NCBI GenBank assembly: GCA_902762385.1 | Contig: CACWNQ010000005.1 | Coordinates: 1 to 64,000, forward strand | Source of the DNA: an uncultured Bacteroidales bacterium | GTDB lineage: Bacteria; Bacteroidota; Bacteroidia; Bacteroidales; Muribaculaceae | DNA length: 64,000 bases | Direction: 5' to 3' | In this document: piece after piece, positions 7,338 through 15,286 of the stretch | How the letters are laid out: each line of letters starts with the position of its first letter | Position numbering within the stretch: the first letter of the stretch is position 1 | Position numbers and translations under genes: made by a program | Notes under the pieces: model-generated | Seen by the model: only the letters and a program-made list of their open reading frames with translations | What the model was told of the DNA's origin: nothing | The model's database searches: none

Positions 7338-9581
7338 TTATTTCAGTCCTTTCATGAGTTTTGTGTCACCTACAATCCAAAGTATATCACCTTCCTCGAA
7401 AATAACGTCGGGGGTGGGGGATAGGAAGTTCTCAGAACCACGCTCAATAGAGACAATCATCGCCTTGTAGTCCTCGCGCAGGCTGGTGTCGCCCAAACGC
7501 TTGCCCACAAGAGGAGACTTCTCGCTGAGAGTGAAGTGTGTGAATTTCACTTCCTCGGCAGTGTCGGGTCTTGACTTTCGTGTAGCCTCAAGCAGTGGTA
7601 GCAGCGTCTGAATTTGCTCGTCGGTACCAATCACACCTATTTGGTCGCCAGGGAAGATGCGCATATCACCTGTGGGAATGTTGTATCGAACCGAATTGCG
7701 AAGAACTGTGACAACATTAACCCCATACTTGCGACGCAAGTCGGCATTTTTGAGCCGCTCACCCACAAATGGGCATTCGTGCCCCACAGTCATGTAGGCC
7801 AAGTGCATGTCGCTCACTAGGTTATTCTCCTTGCCTGTGCGCCTGTTTTCACGCTCATTGACGTTGCTGATGAATCGTTTCTCAACATTCTCGAGTTGCT
7901 TGCGCGCCATGGGGGCAAGTGGCAAAATCAGTATTATGATATAGACAATTGCAACCACTACCGACGTGATGCTCGAGTAGAATCCATAGAGAAGCGATGT
8001 GATGAAACCCACCGTGAGCATGCCACCCACCAGCATCATTACCACACGAGGCATTATTACAACGCCATTGACATGTGCTTCACTTAGCTCTTTGCGCTCC
8101 CGCTTGTCGAAACTTGGTGTGATAATTGCGTAGAAAAAAGGAGACAACAGCAATAACGAACCGATAACGCAGAGCAACACAGCTAGGTTGTGGCTCATCA
8201 TTGTGGATAATATCTTGATGACAAGGGGTAAGAGGTAGGTGCGAAGCAGGAATATAGCTGCCACTAGGACCACAGAGTAGAGTGTGAGCCTGATTGCATG
8301 GCGCTTGACAATGCTCACCCACATGGTGCGGTGAGATGGTTTCACTTCGGAGTTAGCAGTCTTGCTATATCCATCGAGCAAAGTGCTCCATTTCTTGGGT
8401 AAGTGCTTTTCAACCAGGTTGCAGCAAGGAATTGCCGCCTTGATGAAGAATGGCGTTGTGAATGTGGTTATAACACTGACAGTAACGATAATTGGGTAGA
8501 TGCTCTCGTCGAGCACTCCCAGCGTGGTGCCCAGTGTGGCAATGATAAATGAGAACTCACCAATCTGTGTGAGGCTGAATCCGCTCTCGATAGCAATTCT
8601 CAAAGGTTGACCTGTGGCAAGCATACCCGTTGTGCCAAATATAATCATTCCGACAATCACCACTATCGAGAGCAGAGAGATAGTGCCTGCATACTGAACT
8701 ATAACATCAGGGTCGACCATCATGCCCACCGAGATGAAGAAAACAGCACCAAAAAGGTCCTTAACAGGGTTGACAATTCGCTCAATGCGCTCGGCATCGG
8801 GTGTGCCTGCAAGAATAGAACCCATTACAAATGCTCCAAGAGCCAGAGAGAAGCCACTCTCGACCGAGAAGATTGCCATCAAGAAGCACAGTCCCATAGC
8901 AATAATAAGCATCATCTCGTCACTGATAACCTTGCGGAACCTCCTGAAAATGGTGGGAATAAGGAACACGCCAACCACAAACCATATAATAAGGAAGAAA
9001 GCCAACTGCAAAATGCTTTTCACCAATTCGCCTCCCGACACGGTTTCATCGATAGCTATTGATGAGAGTACCACCATCATTACCACTGCAAAAAGATCCT
9101 CGACAATGAGGACCGCAAACACGCCCGGCACAAAGCGACGTTGACGCATGTTTAAGTCGGTTAAGGCCTTGAGAATGATGGTTGTAGACGACATCGAAAG
9201 CATTGCTCCAAGGAAGATACTGTTGACCGACGAGAATCCCATGCTCTTGCCTATGATGAACCCAGTGCCCATCATGCCCAAAACAATAATTAACGCCGTG
9301 GCAATTGCCGAACCACCAGCATTGATAAGCTTCTTGAAACTAAATTCCAAACCTAAGGAGAACAGCAGAACAATGATGCCAATCTGAGCCCAGAACTCGA
9401 TTGTGGCCTCGTTGCCCACCGATGGCAGGAACGCAAAGTGTGGGCTTGCGATGAAACCTGCGACAATGTAACCCAACACCACAGGTTGCTTGAGCAACTT
9501 GAAAATAATTGTGGCTGCTGCGCCTAATGTCAATATCAGCGCCAGATCGTTGATTAATGACTGTATTTGAATTTCTTCCAT
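7338..9581 (-). CDS. CPA2-type monovalent cation:proton antiporter with two TrkA-C domains
   Basis: Predicted inner-membrane Na+/H+ or K+/H+ antiporter for ion and pH balance. Protein of 747 residues. The first 385 or so carry the Na_H_Exchanger fold with a dozen helices (GYIVAGFIASP near the N-terminus, then LLFSLGLEF). About four further helices lie between 425 and 565. The soluble C-terminus has two tandem TrkA-C (RCK_C) regulatory domains (about 600-670 and 680-747, each ending in a GDxxxxxG-type strand such as FPGDQIGVIG and EEGDILWIVG). No RCK_N nucleotide-binding domain is visible, unlike KefB/KefC. The ion specificity cannot be read from the sequence. Confidence 0.9.
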   Translation of the reverse strand: MEEIQIQSLINDLALILTLGAAATIIFKLLKQPVVLGYIVAGFIASPHFAFLPSVGNEATIEFWAQIGIIVLLFSLGLEFSFKKLINAGGSAIATALIIVLGMMGTGFIIGKSMGFSSVNSIFLGAMLSMSSTTIILKALTDLNMRQRRFVPGVFAVLIVEDLFAVVMMVVLSSIAIDETVSGGELVKSILQLAFFLIIWFVVGVFLIPTIFRRFRKVISDEMMLIIAMGLCFLMAIFSVESGFSLALGAFVMGSILAGTPDAERIERIVNPVKDLFGAVFFISVGMMVDPDVIVQYAGTISLLSIVVIVGMIIFGTTGMLATGQPLRIAIESGFSLTQIGEFSFIIATLGTTLGVLDESIYPIIVTVSVITTFTTPFFIKAAIPCCNLVEKHLPKKWSTLLDGYSKTANSEVKPSHRTMWVSIVKRHAIRLTLYSVVLVAAIFLLRTYLLPLVIKILSTMMSHNLAVLLCVIGSLLLLSPFFYAIITPSFDKRERKELSEAHVNGVVIMPRVVMMLVGGMLTVGFITSLLYGFYSSITSVVVAIVYIIILILPLAPMARKQLENVEKRFISNVNERENRRTGKENNLVSDMHLAYMTVGHECPFVGERLKNADLRRKYGVNVVTVLRNSVRYNIPTGDMRIFPGDQIGVIGTDEQIQTLLPLLEATRKSRPDTAEEVKFTHFTLSEKSPLVGKRLGDTSLREDYKAMIVSIERGSENFLSPTPDVIFEEGDILWIVGDTKLMKGLK

Positions 9582-9690
9582 AAGTTGTGATGGTTGTGGT
9601 AATAAAGGGTAGTGCTATAAATCCAAAACTGACTCAAATAATTTGTGGAACACCCCTAGAAAAACTCCACGTCATATTGGAACGCAAGTG

Positions 9691-9698
9691 CAAAATTA
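9691..9698 (-). promoter_or_regulatory. Promoter -7 element of the antiporter gene
   Basis: TAATTTTG on the minus strand, with CTTG exactly 24 bases upstream (three of four bases of TTTG). The transcript would start near 9687, leaving a leader of about 105 bases. Confidence 0.5.
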
Positions 9699-9786
9699 TA
9701 GAAAATAACGCAAATAACCAAGAAAGATGTTTTTGTAGGTGCCCGAAGCATGACAATGTGAAAGAAGTGATGCGTGTTGTAAACAT

Positions 9787-9818
9787 TTTGGTGGTTTCAA
9801 AAATGATTTGTAAATTTG
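9787..9818 (+). promoter_or_regulatory. Full consensus promoter giving a leaderless transcript
   Basis: TTTG (9787-9790), 20 bases, TAAATTTG (9811-9818). The predicted start near 9822 falls immediately before the ATG at 9823, so the mRNA should have essentially no 5' leader. Confidence 0.75.
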
Positions 9819-9822
9819 CAAC

Positions 9823-10185
9823 ATGATGAAACACATTATTATAATATTGTTGCTTATGGGTTTTGTGGCACCCTCAGTCAATGCGCGGATTGTCAGACCA
9901 ATAAGGCCTAGGCCAGGAAATGTGCAAGATGTGCCACCAAAGCCCCAAAAGCTTCACACCGACAACACGCTTATTATTTTTCACAATGGTAAACGCAGTG
10001 GCAAGAAATCACTGATGAAAGCCGTGAAGAAATATGGGGCGACTGTGATTTATGACTACAAGGCCCTTAACAGCATAACAATTAAGTTACCCGAGGGCAA
10101 AAATGTGGACGAGGCTAAGGCCCATTTTGAGAAAGTGAAGGGTGTGGTGCAAGTTGATTATGACAAAATCATGCGATTGATGTAA
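9823..10185 (+). CDS. Small secreted protein with an inhibitor-I9/propeptide-like domain
   Basis: Protein of 120 residues with a signal peptide (hydrophobic 4-18, cleavage near VNA-R). After a proline-rich linker (RPIRPRPG), residues about 48-120 read as a small alpha/beta domain: LIIFHNGK, a helix, ATVIYDYKALNSITIKL, a helix, then GVVQVDYDKIM. The order of strands, the KLPE stretch and the closing VVQVDYD strongly recall the subtilisin propeptide/inhibitor I9 fold, but no protease is fused or adjacent. This is inferred from pattern, not from alignment. ATG 9826 is an alternative start. A 15-base gap separates it from the phosphatase downstream, so they are probably co-transcribed. Confidence 0.75.
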   Translation: MMKHIIIILLLMGFVAPSVNARIVRPIRPRPGNVQDVPPKPQKLHTDNTLIIFHNGKRSGKKSLMKAVKKYGATVIYDYKALNSITIKLPEGKNVDEAKAHFEKVKGVVQVDYDKIMRLM

Positions 10186-10200
10186 ACCGTCAAATATAAG

Positions 10201-10683
10201 ATGAAAACAAAGATTCTTTTTATTTGCTTGGGAAACATCTGTCGCTCACCTGCAGCCGAGGGAGTGATGCAAAGGTTGGTCAAGGAGCGTGGACTTGGTG
10301 ATTGCTTTGAGATTGACTCGGCAGGCACCTACAGCGGGCATCATGGACAGTTGCCCGACCCTCGCATGCGCCGTCACGCTAGCCGCCGTGGTTATAATCT
10401 TACCCATCGCGCCCGTCCCATCGAGAGCGATGATTTTGACTATTTCGATATTATTGTGGCTATGGACGAGGGTAACCGTCGCAATCTCATGCAACTGGCA
10501 TCCTCGCCCCAACAGCAGGCAAAAATCGTGATGATGGGCGACTACATCGTTAAACTCAGGGCACACTACGACTATGTGCCTGACCCCTATTATGAAGGTG
10601 CCGAGGGGTTTGAGCTTGCACTCGACCTGCTTGAGGACGCTTGTGGTAATCTTCTTAACGACATAATAAACAACAAACTATAA
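10201..10683 (+). CDS. Low-molecular-weight protein-tyrosine-phosphatase
   Basis: Predicted cytoplasmic phosphatase for phosphotyrosine proteins. The 160 residues are typical of the family. The N-terminal P-loop CLGNICRS gives C9-x5-R15, with the nucleophile C9. The general acid is D128 in VPDPYY, which is the expected DPYY motif. In other bacteria, members act on tyrosine kinases of polysaccharide export, but no such kinase lies in this window. It follows the small secreted protein by 15 bases and precedes the GH20 gene by 4 bases, so the three genes probably form one transcript. Confidence 0.93.
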   Translation: MKTKILFICLGNICRSPAAEGVMQRLVKERGLGDCFEIDSAGTYSGHHGQLPDPRMRRHASRRGYNLTHRARPIESDDFDYFDIIVAMDEGNRRNLMQLASSPQQQAKIVMMGDYIVKLRAHYDYVPDPYYEGAEGFELALDLLEDACGNLLNDIINNKL

Positions 10684-10687
10684 AGCA

Positions 10688-13147
10688 ATGAAAACATTAA
10701 GCATTAAGCATGTGCTCCTTGTGGCAGCAATTGCAATATCGTCATTAGGCATTAACGCCCAGTCGCCCATCGCAGTGAGGTGGGATATGGGTCAAAACGA
10801 CGCCAAGCCAGGTTTCTATAGTTCGAAACTTGTGATTAGAAACGTGAGCGGCAAACCATTAGAGAATAACTGGATGTTCTTCTTTAATCAGTTCTCAAGA
10901 GCACTTGAATTGCCCTCGACATGTCCTGTCGACATCAAGGAAATCTCTACCACCTACTACCAGGTGAAACCCAATGAGCGCTATGCCAACCTTGCCGCTG
11001 GCGACTCGCTTGTAATCGACATGATGATGAAGGGGAAGTTTGTAAATCTGTGGTATGCTCCTAATGGAGGCCATGTGGTTCTAGATGGCGATACAAAGCA
11101 TCCTATGGCCGTGAAAATTGAGCGCAGCGAACTCAAGAAAAAAGGCCAATGGAGTGCCACTGATGAATATCCCGATGGACCGAGTGTATATGCCTTTAAT
11201 GAACTAGTCAATAAGGGTGAAGCAAGCACAATGCCTTTTGACATTCTTCCTGCACCTAAACAGGTGCTGCTCAATGAGAAAGGTGGCGAAGTTAGAATAC
11301 CCAACCTGGTGTCGTTCAAAGCTCCACCATTCATGATTACCCGAAAGCAAAATATAGGTAGAGTAAAGAACTACTTGGTGCAGAACTTGCCTTATAACGG
11401 CATTCATGTGATGGATGACTGCCAATATGTGATAGAGGCTCGACTTGATGAGACCATGAGCACCAATCCTGATTATTATGAGATGGTTGTTACCGACAGT
11501 TGCATAGTCATTACCGGCGTGAGCGATATTGCCGTGCTAAATGGCGCCAAAACCCTGGTCGCTGCCCTTGGGCACACCAAGCGCAACACCTTGCCACTGT
11601 GCATGGTGATTGATGAGCCTGACTTCGCCTATCGTGGTTTCATGGCCGACATAGCACGCAATTTCTATAGTCTTGATGACCTGAAGCAACTGGTTGACCT
11701 CTTGGCTCTATACAAGATAAACACCATACAGTTCCATTTTGCCGACGATGAGGCTTGGCGCTTGGAGATTCCAGGATTGCCCGAACTAACTCAAGTGGCA
11801 TCAAGGCGAGGTTGCACTCTTGACGAACTCAAGGATGGATTCCTGGCTCAGATATTTGACGGCAACGGTAATCCTAACGACTTGAGCCAAAGCGCTAACG
11901 GGTATCTCACTCGCGAACAGTTTATCGACCTGTTACGCTATGCCAATGCAAGAGGCATCAAGATTATACCTGAAATTGACACTCCAGGACACTCGCGTGC
12001 TGCTATTGTGGCAATGAAGTATAGATATGACAAACTAGCTCCTACCAATTTAAAGAAAGCACAAGAATACATGCTTTGGGATCCAGATGACAAGGGTGGT
12101 TACCAGTCGGTTCAGGCTTATGCCAACAATGTGCTCAACCCTGCACAGGAAGGAACCTACCGCTTTCTGGAGAAAGTGGTGAAAGAGCTTGGCAGGATGT
12201 ATCATACTGCAGGCTTAAAGCTCGACATCGTGCATCTGGGAGGTGATGAGGTTGCTAAAGGTTGCTGGGACAACAGTCCTGCTGTTAAGTCGTTTATGAC
12301 CAAGGAGAAAATGGGTGACACTCATGCCATGATGGAGTATTACATCGATCGCGTGAGCGAAATGCTCATCAAGCGTGGTATCAAGATTGAAGGATGGCAG
12401 GAAGTGGCACTTAACCACAGCGATGAATTCAACAAGCGCGTGGCGCCACGATTTGCGGGTGTTAACGCATGGAGCACTATAGGCAGTCGTATCGAGGTGC
12501 CTTATAAGGTTGCGAATGCAGGATATCCCACTATCTTGTCGAATGTGGATAATTTCTATATGGACATGGGCTACAGTTGGCACCAGTATGAGCAGGGATT
12601 GCACTGGGGTGGTAAGGTTAATGAGTTTGATTCATGGAAGGCTCAGCCTTGGAACCTCTATGGCGACAACGCCGAGGGTAAGACGCCGCTTAATCGCCGT
12701 GATAACATCATAGGTGTCCAGGCGCAATTGTGGGGCGAGACCTTGCGCAACTTCAGTGAGGTGGAAAGATTGCTCATTCCCAAGATTTTTGGTGTTGCTG
12801 AGCGAGGTTGGAACGCTGCTCCATCGTGGGCAGGTGATAATGAAGCGATGGCTCAGGCTCGAGCAAAATATAACATGAACATTGGCACATGGGAACTCCC
12901 CATGCTGAGCAAGCGAGGCTATGATTTCCATGTTGCTCAACCAGGAATCATTGTTAAGGATGGCAAATTGCTAGCCAATGCCCAATATCCTCAGGCACAG
13001 GTGCGTTATACCCTTGACGGTACCGAGCCAACCCTTTCTTCACCACTGTGGACTGGTCCTGTGGCAGTTGATGCCAAGTGCACTCTAATTAAAGCCAAAG
13101 CTTTCTTATTAGGAAAACAGAGTGTTACATCCTATCTTTTCAGATAG
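10688..13147 (+). CDS. Secreted GH20 beta-N-acetylhexosaminidase
   Basis: Releases terminal N-acetylglucosamine or N-acetylgalactosamine from glycans. Protein of 819 residues with a signal peptide (cleavage near NAQ, residue 25). An N-terminal beta-sandwich resembling the chitobiase carbohydrate-binding domain runs to about 180, followed by the GH20 accessory domain (185-310) and the catalytic barrel (about 312-680). The catalytic pair is D520-E521 in HLGGDEVAKGCW. The C-terminal VRYTLDGTEPT segment is the chitobiase C-terminal domain. The full multi-domain layout is the one used on host glycans and chitin-like substrates. A ROK sugar kinase 4.6 kb downstream could act on the released sugar. 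Confidence 0.95.
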   Translation: MKTLSIKHVLLVAAIAISSLGINAQSPIAVRWDMGQNDAKPGFYSSKLVIRNVSGKPLENNWMFFFNQFSRALELPSTCPVDIKEISTTYYQVKPNERYANLAAGDSLVIDMMMKGKFVNLWYAPNGGHVVLDGDTKHPMAVKIERSELKKKGQWSATDEYPDGPSVYAFNELVNKGEASTMPFDILPAPKQVLLNEKGGEVRIPNLVSFKAPPFMITRKQNIGRVKNYLVQNLPYNGIHVMDDCQYVIEARLDETMSTNPDYYEMVVTDSCIVITGVSDIAVLNGAKTLVAALGHTKRNTLPLCMVIDEPDFAYRGFMADIARNFYSLDDLKQLVDLLALYKINTIQFHFADDEAWRLEIPGLPELTQVASRRGCTLDELKDGFLAQIFDGNGNPNDLSQSANGYLTREQFIDLLRYANARGIKIIPEIDTPGHSRAAIVAMKYRYDKLAPTNLKKAQEYMLWDPDDKGGYQSVQAYANNVLNPAQEGTYRFLEKVVKELGRMYHTAGLKLDIVHLGGDEVAKGCWDNSPAVKSFMTKEKMGDTHAMMEYYIDRVSEMLIKRGIKIEGWQEVALNHSDEFNKRVAPRFAGVNAWSTIGSRIEVPYKVANAGYPTILSNVDNFYMDMGYSWHQYEQGLHWGGKVNEFDSWKAQPWNLYGDNAEGKTPLNRRDNIIGVQAQLWGETLRNFSEVERLLIPKIFGVAERGWNAAPSWAGDNEAMAQARAKYNMNIGTWELPMLSKRGYDFHVAQPGIIVKDGKLLANAQYPQAQVRYTLDGTEPTLSSPLWTGPVAVDAKCTLIKAKAFLLGKQSVTSYLFR

Positions 13148-13196
13148 GACCATTTTGGTGGTTTTTGTTTGAAAATGTATTTTTTTTAATAAAAAT

Positions 13197-13227
13197 TTTG
13201 TCAATTAATAAATAAAATTTATTTTTG
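13197..13227 (+). promoter_or_regulatory. Promoter of the SusF-like secreted protein
   Basis: TTTG (13197-13200), 19 bases, TATTTTTG (13220-13227). The start is predicted near 13231, giving a roughly 98-base AT-rich leader. Confidence 0.55.
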
Positions 13228-13328
13228 TGAGTTGATTTAAAAGTTTATTAAAAACCATAAAATAGAAAAATACTTTTATCAGCGATTTAAATAACGTTAT
13301 TTATTTACTAATTAAAATTTCAGCGATT

Positions 13329-15176
13329 ATGAAGAAATTTTTACTTCTTGCAGCTTTCTTTGCTGTATTGTCGGTAAGTGCACAAGAGTTCACACTTACT
13401 GAGGTAACTAGCACTGCTAATGTTCCTGCCGACCGCATGAACAACCGTCAGGGCTTCGGTATGGCTGGCAAGTTCATCGTTATGGACAAGGTGCTTGGCC
13501 AAATCAATTTCTACAATCCCGAAGATGGAGCCCTTGAGAACACTCTCACAACTGGCGCCACCGCTTCTTGGCCTGCAGTGACTCGCGACGATGCTGGCAA
13601 CATCATTGCTCGCGTTGACAACAGCTGGCCAGGCAACTTCATGGCCGACACTACTATCATGAAGATCTTCCCCGCTGGCGGTGGCGACCCCATTGATGTT
13701 GAGGCTGACATCTTCGCCGACTTTGAGGCCGAGAATGGCCGTTGCGACTTCTTCAGCTTCATCGAGGGCAACGTGATGGACGAGGAAGAGGGCGGTATCC
13801 TCTGGCTCGTTACAGCCAAGTCTACTGGCATCCTCAAGGTTCCTTTCCTGGGTGGCGAGATCGACACCGACCACATCGCTCTGTTCCCAGTTGAGGGCGC
13901 TACTCTTGCTCCAACCAGCTCTACCGTAGTTAACCCCTACGTTGCTGCCGACGGCACCAAGCACTACATGCTGTGGACACGCAATGCTAACGCTGTTGAC
14001 CTGGTTATGAACGAGACTGAGGACGGCTTCATTGGCACTACTTTCACCCTTCCCAACAAGGGCGCTACCAATGGCTGCTTCCCATTCACCTTCGGTGGCA
14101 AAGACCTGGTTATCTACACCACTCTGCCTAACTATGGCAACGCTTGGGCTATCGCTGAGAAGAACGCCGAGGAGCCCATTGCAGTGGTACCCGAGATCCC
14201 TGGCTACGTTACTAACGGCTTCCAGAGCAACTGGCTCAACGCCGAACTTGTTAACGAGCACAAGGCTATCATCTATCAGTACTTCCCTGGCAACTACTTC
14301 AAGACTTATGAGTTGACTATCCCAGGTGGTGAGGAAGAGCACACCTATGCAGTGTGTGGTTCTCCAGCTGTTTTGTTTGGAATGGAGAATGCATGGGATC
14401 CCGCTGCTGCTCCCGAGATGACTCTCAACGAGGAGACTGGTCTGTATGAGTGGACAAGCGCTGAGACAGAACTTGGTGCTGGTGTTATTGAGTTCAAGGT
14501 TGTTCAAGACCACGCTTGGGATGTATGCTTCCCCGAGAACAACTATGTAGTACCCGTTGAGGGAGCAGGTGCTTACACACTCTATGTGACTTACAACCCC
14601 GAGAACAATGAGGTTACTGCAGAGCTCGCAGGTGAGCCCTATCCAGTTGAACGTAAGGTTTACATCATTGGTGAAGTTAACGGTAACTCTTGGGCTACTA
14701 ACGTAGGCGTTGAGATGGATACTGAGGATGACGTTGTTTATACTCAGGATGTAGTTCTCCAACGTCCTGATAAGGATGATCCACAGTACTGCTACTTCAG
14801 CTTTGCTACTCAGCTGATGGAAGCTGCCGACGACTGGAACGGTCTTGCACCATTCCGCTTCGGTGCTGTTTCAGAGGCAACAGCTGAAAATCCTAATGGT
14901 GACTTCCTGTTCTTGCCTGAGATGAATGGCCAGCCACTGCAGCTGACATTCAACAACGGTCACGCATTCCAGGTTCCTGAGGGTGAGTACTCTCTCACTG
15001 TTGACATGGACGCTATGACCCTGACTATCGTTGACAAAACAACTGCCATTGAGAACATCAACACCGATGTTAAGGCCGACAATGCTTGGTACAACCTCCA
15101 GGGTGTGAAGTTCAACGGCATGCCAAGTGTTCCTGGCATCTACATCAACAATGGCAAGAAGGTTATCGTAAAGTAA
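13329..15176 (+). CDS. Secreted protein with SusE/SusF-like modules and C-terminal tail motif
   Basis: Protein of 615 residues with a signal peptide (MKKFLLLAAFFAVLSVSAQ). Residues about 25-330 look like a beta-rich, propeller-type domain of unknown family. Two beta-sandwich modules follow, near 337-430 (starting YAVCGSPAV) and 442-570 (starting KVYIIGEVNG), which resemble SusE/SusF starch-binding modules. The last 45 residues hold AWYNLQGVKF and PGIYINNGKKVIVK, the tail found on many secreted Bacteroidales proteins and related to type IX sorting tails. Codons in the coding region are strongly biased (AAC, GAC, GGC), consistent with high expression. It ends in a strong terminator and appears monocistronic. 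The ligand is unknown. Confidence 0.75.
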   Translation: MKKFLLLAAFFAVLSVSAQEFTLTEVTSTANVPADRMNNRQGFGMAGKFIVMDKVLGQINFYNPEDGALENTLTTGATASWPAVTRDDAGNIIARVDNSWPGNFMADTTIMKIFPAGGGDPIDVEADIFADFEAENGRCDFFSFIEGNVMDEEEGGILWLVTAKSTGILKVPFLGGEIDTDHIALFPVEGATLAPTSSTVVNPYVAADGTKHYMLWTRNANAVDLVMNETEDGFIGTTFTLPNKGATNGCFPFTFGGKDLVIYTTLPNYGNAWAIAEKNAEEPIAVVPEIPGYVTNGFQSNWLNAELVNEHKAIIYQYFPGNYFKTYELTIPGGEEEHTYAVCGSPAVLFGMENAWDPAAAPEMTLNEETGLYEWTSAETELGAGVIEFKVVQDHAWDVCFPENNYVVPVEGAGAYTLYVTYNPENNEVTAELAGEPYPVERKVYIIGEVNGNSWATNVGVEMDTEDDVVYTQDVVLQRPDKDDPQYCYFSFATQLMEAADDWNGLAPFRFGAVSEATAENPNGDFLFLPEMNGQPLQLTFNNGHAFQVPEGEYSLTVDMDAMTLTIVDKTTAIENINTDVKADNAWYNLQGVKFNGMPSVPGIYINNGKKVIVK

Positions 15177-15196
15177 TCTTAATGCCTTAAGCAATT

Positions 15197-15229
15197 AAAA
15201 AGTGGGCTCAGTCATGAGTCCACTTTTTT
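15197..15229 (+). terminator. Intrinsic terminator
   Basis: Stem AAGTGGGCTCA/TGAGTCCACTT (11 bp, one G-U) around a GTCA loop, followed by TTTTTT. Confidence 0.9.
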
Positions 15230-15286
15230 CGTATTTATGGGTAATTGAAAAATACTAATACACTGTTTTTCTCGTTATATAAAATA

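Noticed and set aside
13341-14762. Open frame of 473 codons on the minus strand
   Set aside because: It lies wholly opposite the 13329-15176 gene, whose strong codon bias leaves the opposite frame open. The predicted protein has no signal, domain or own promoter.
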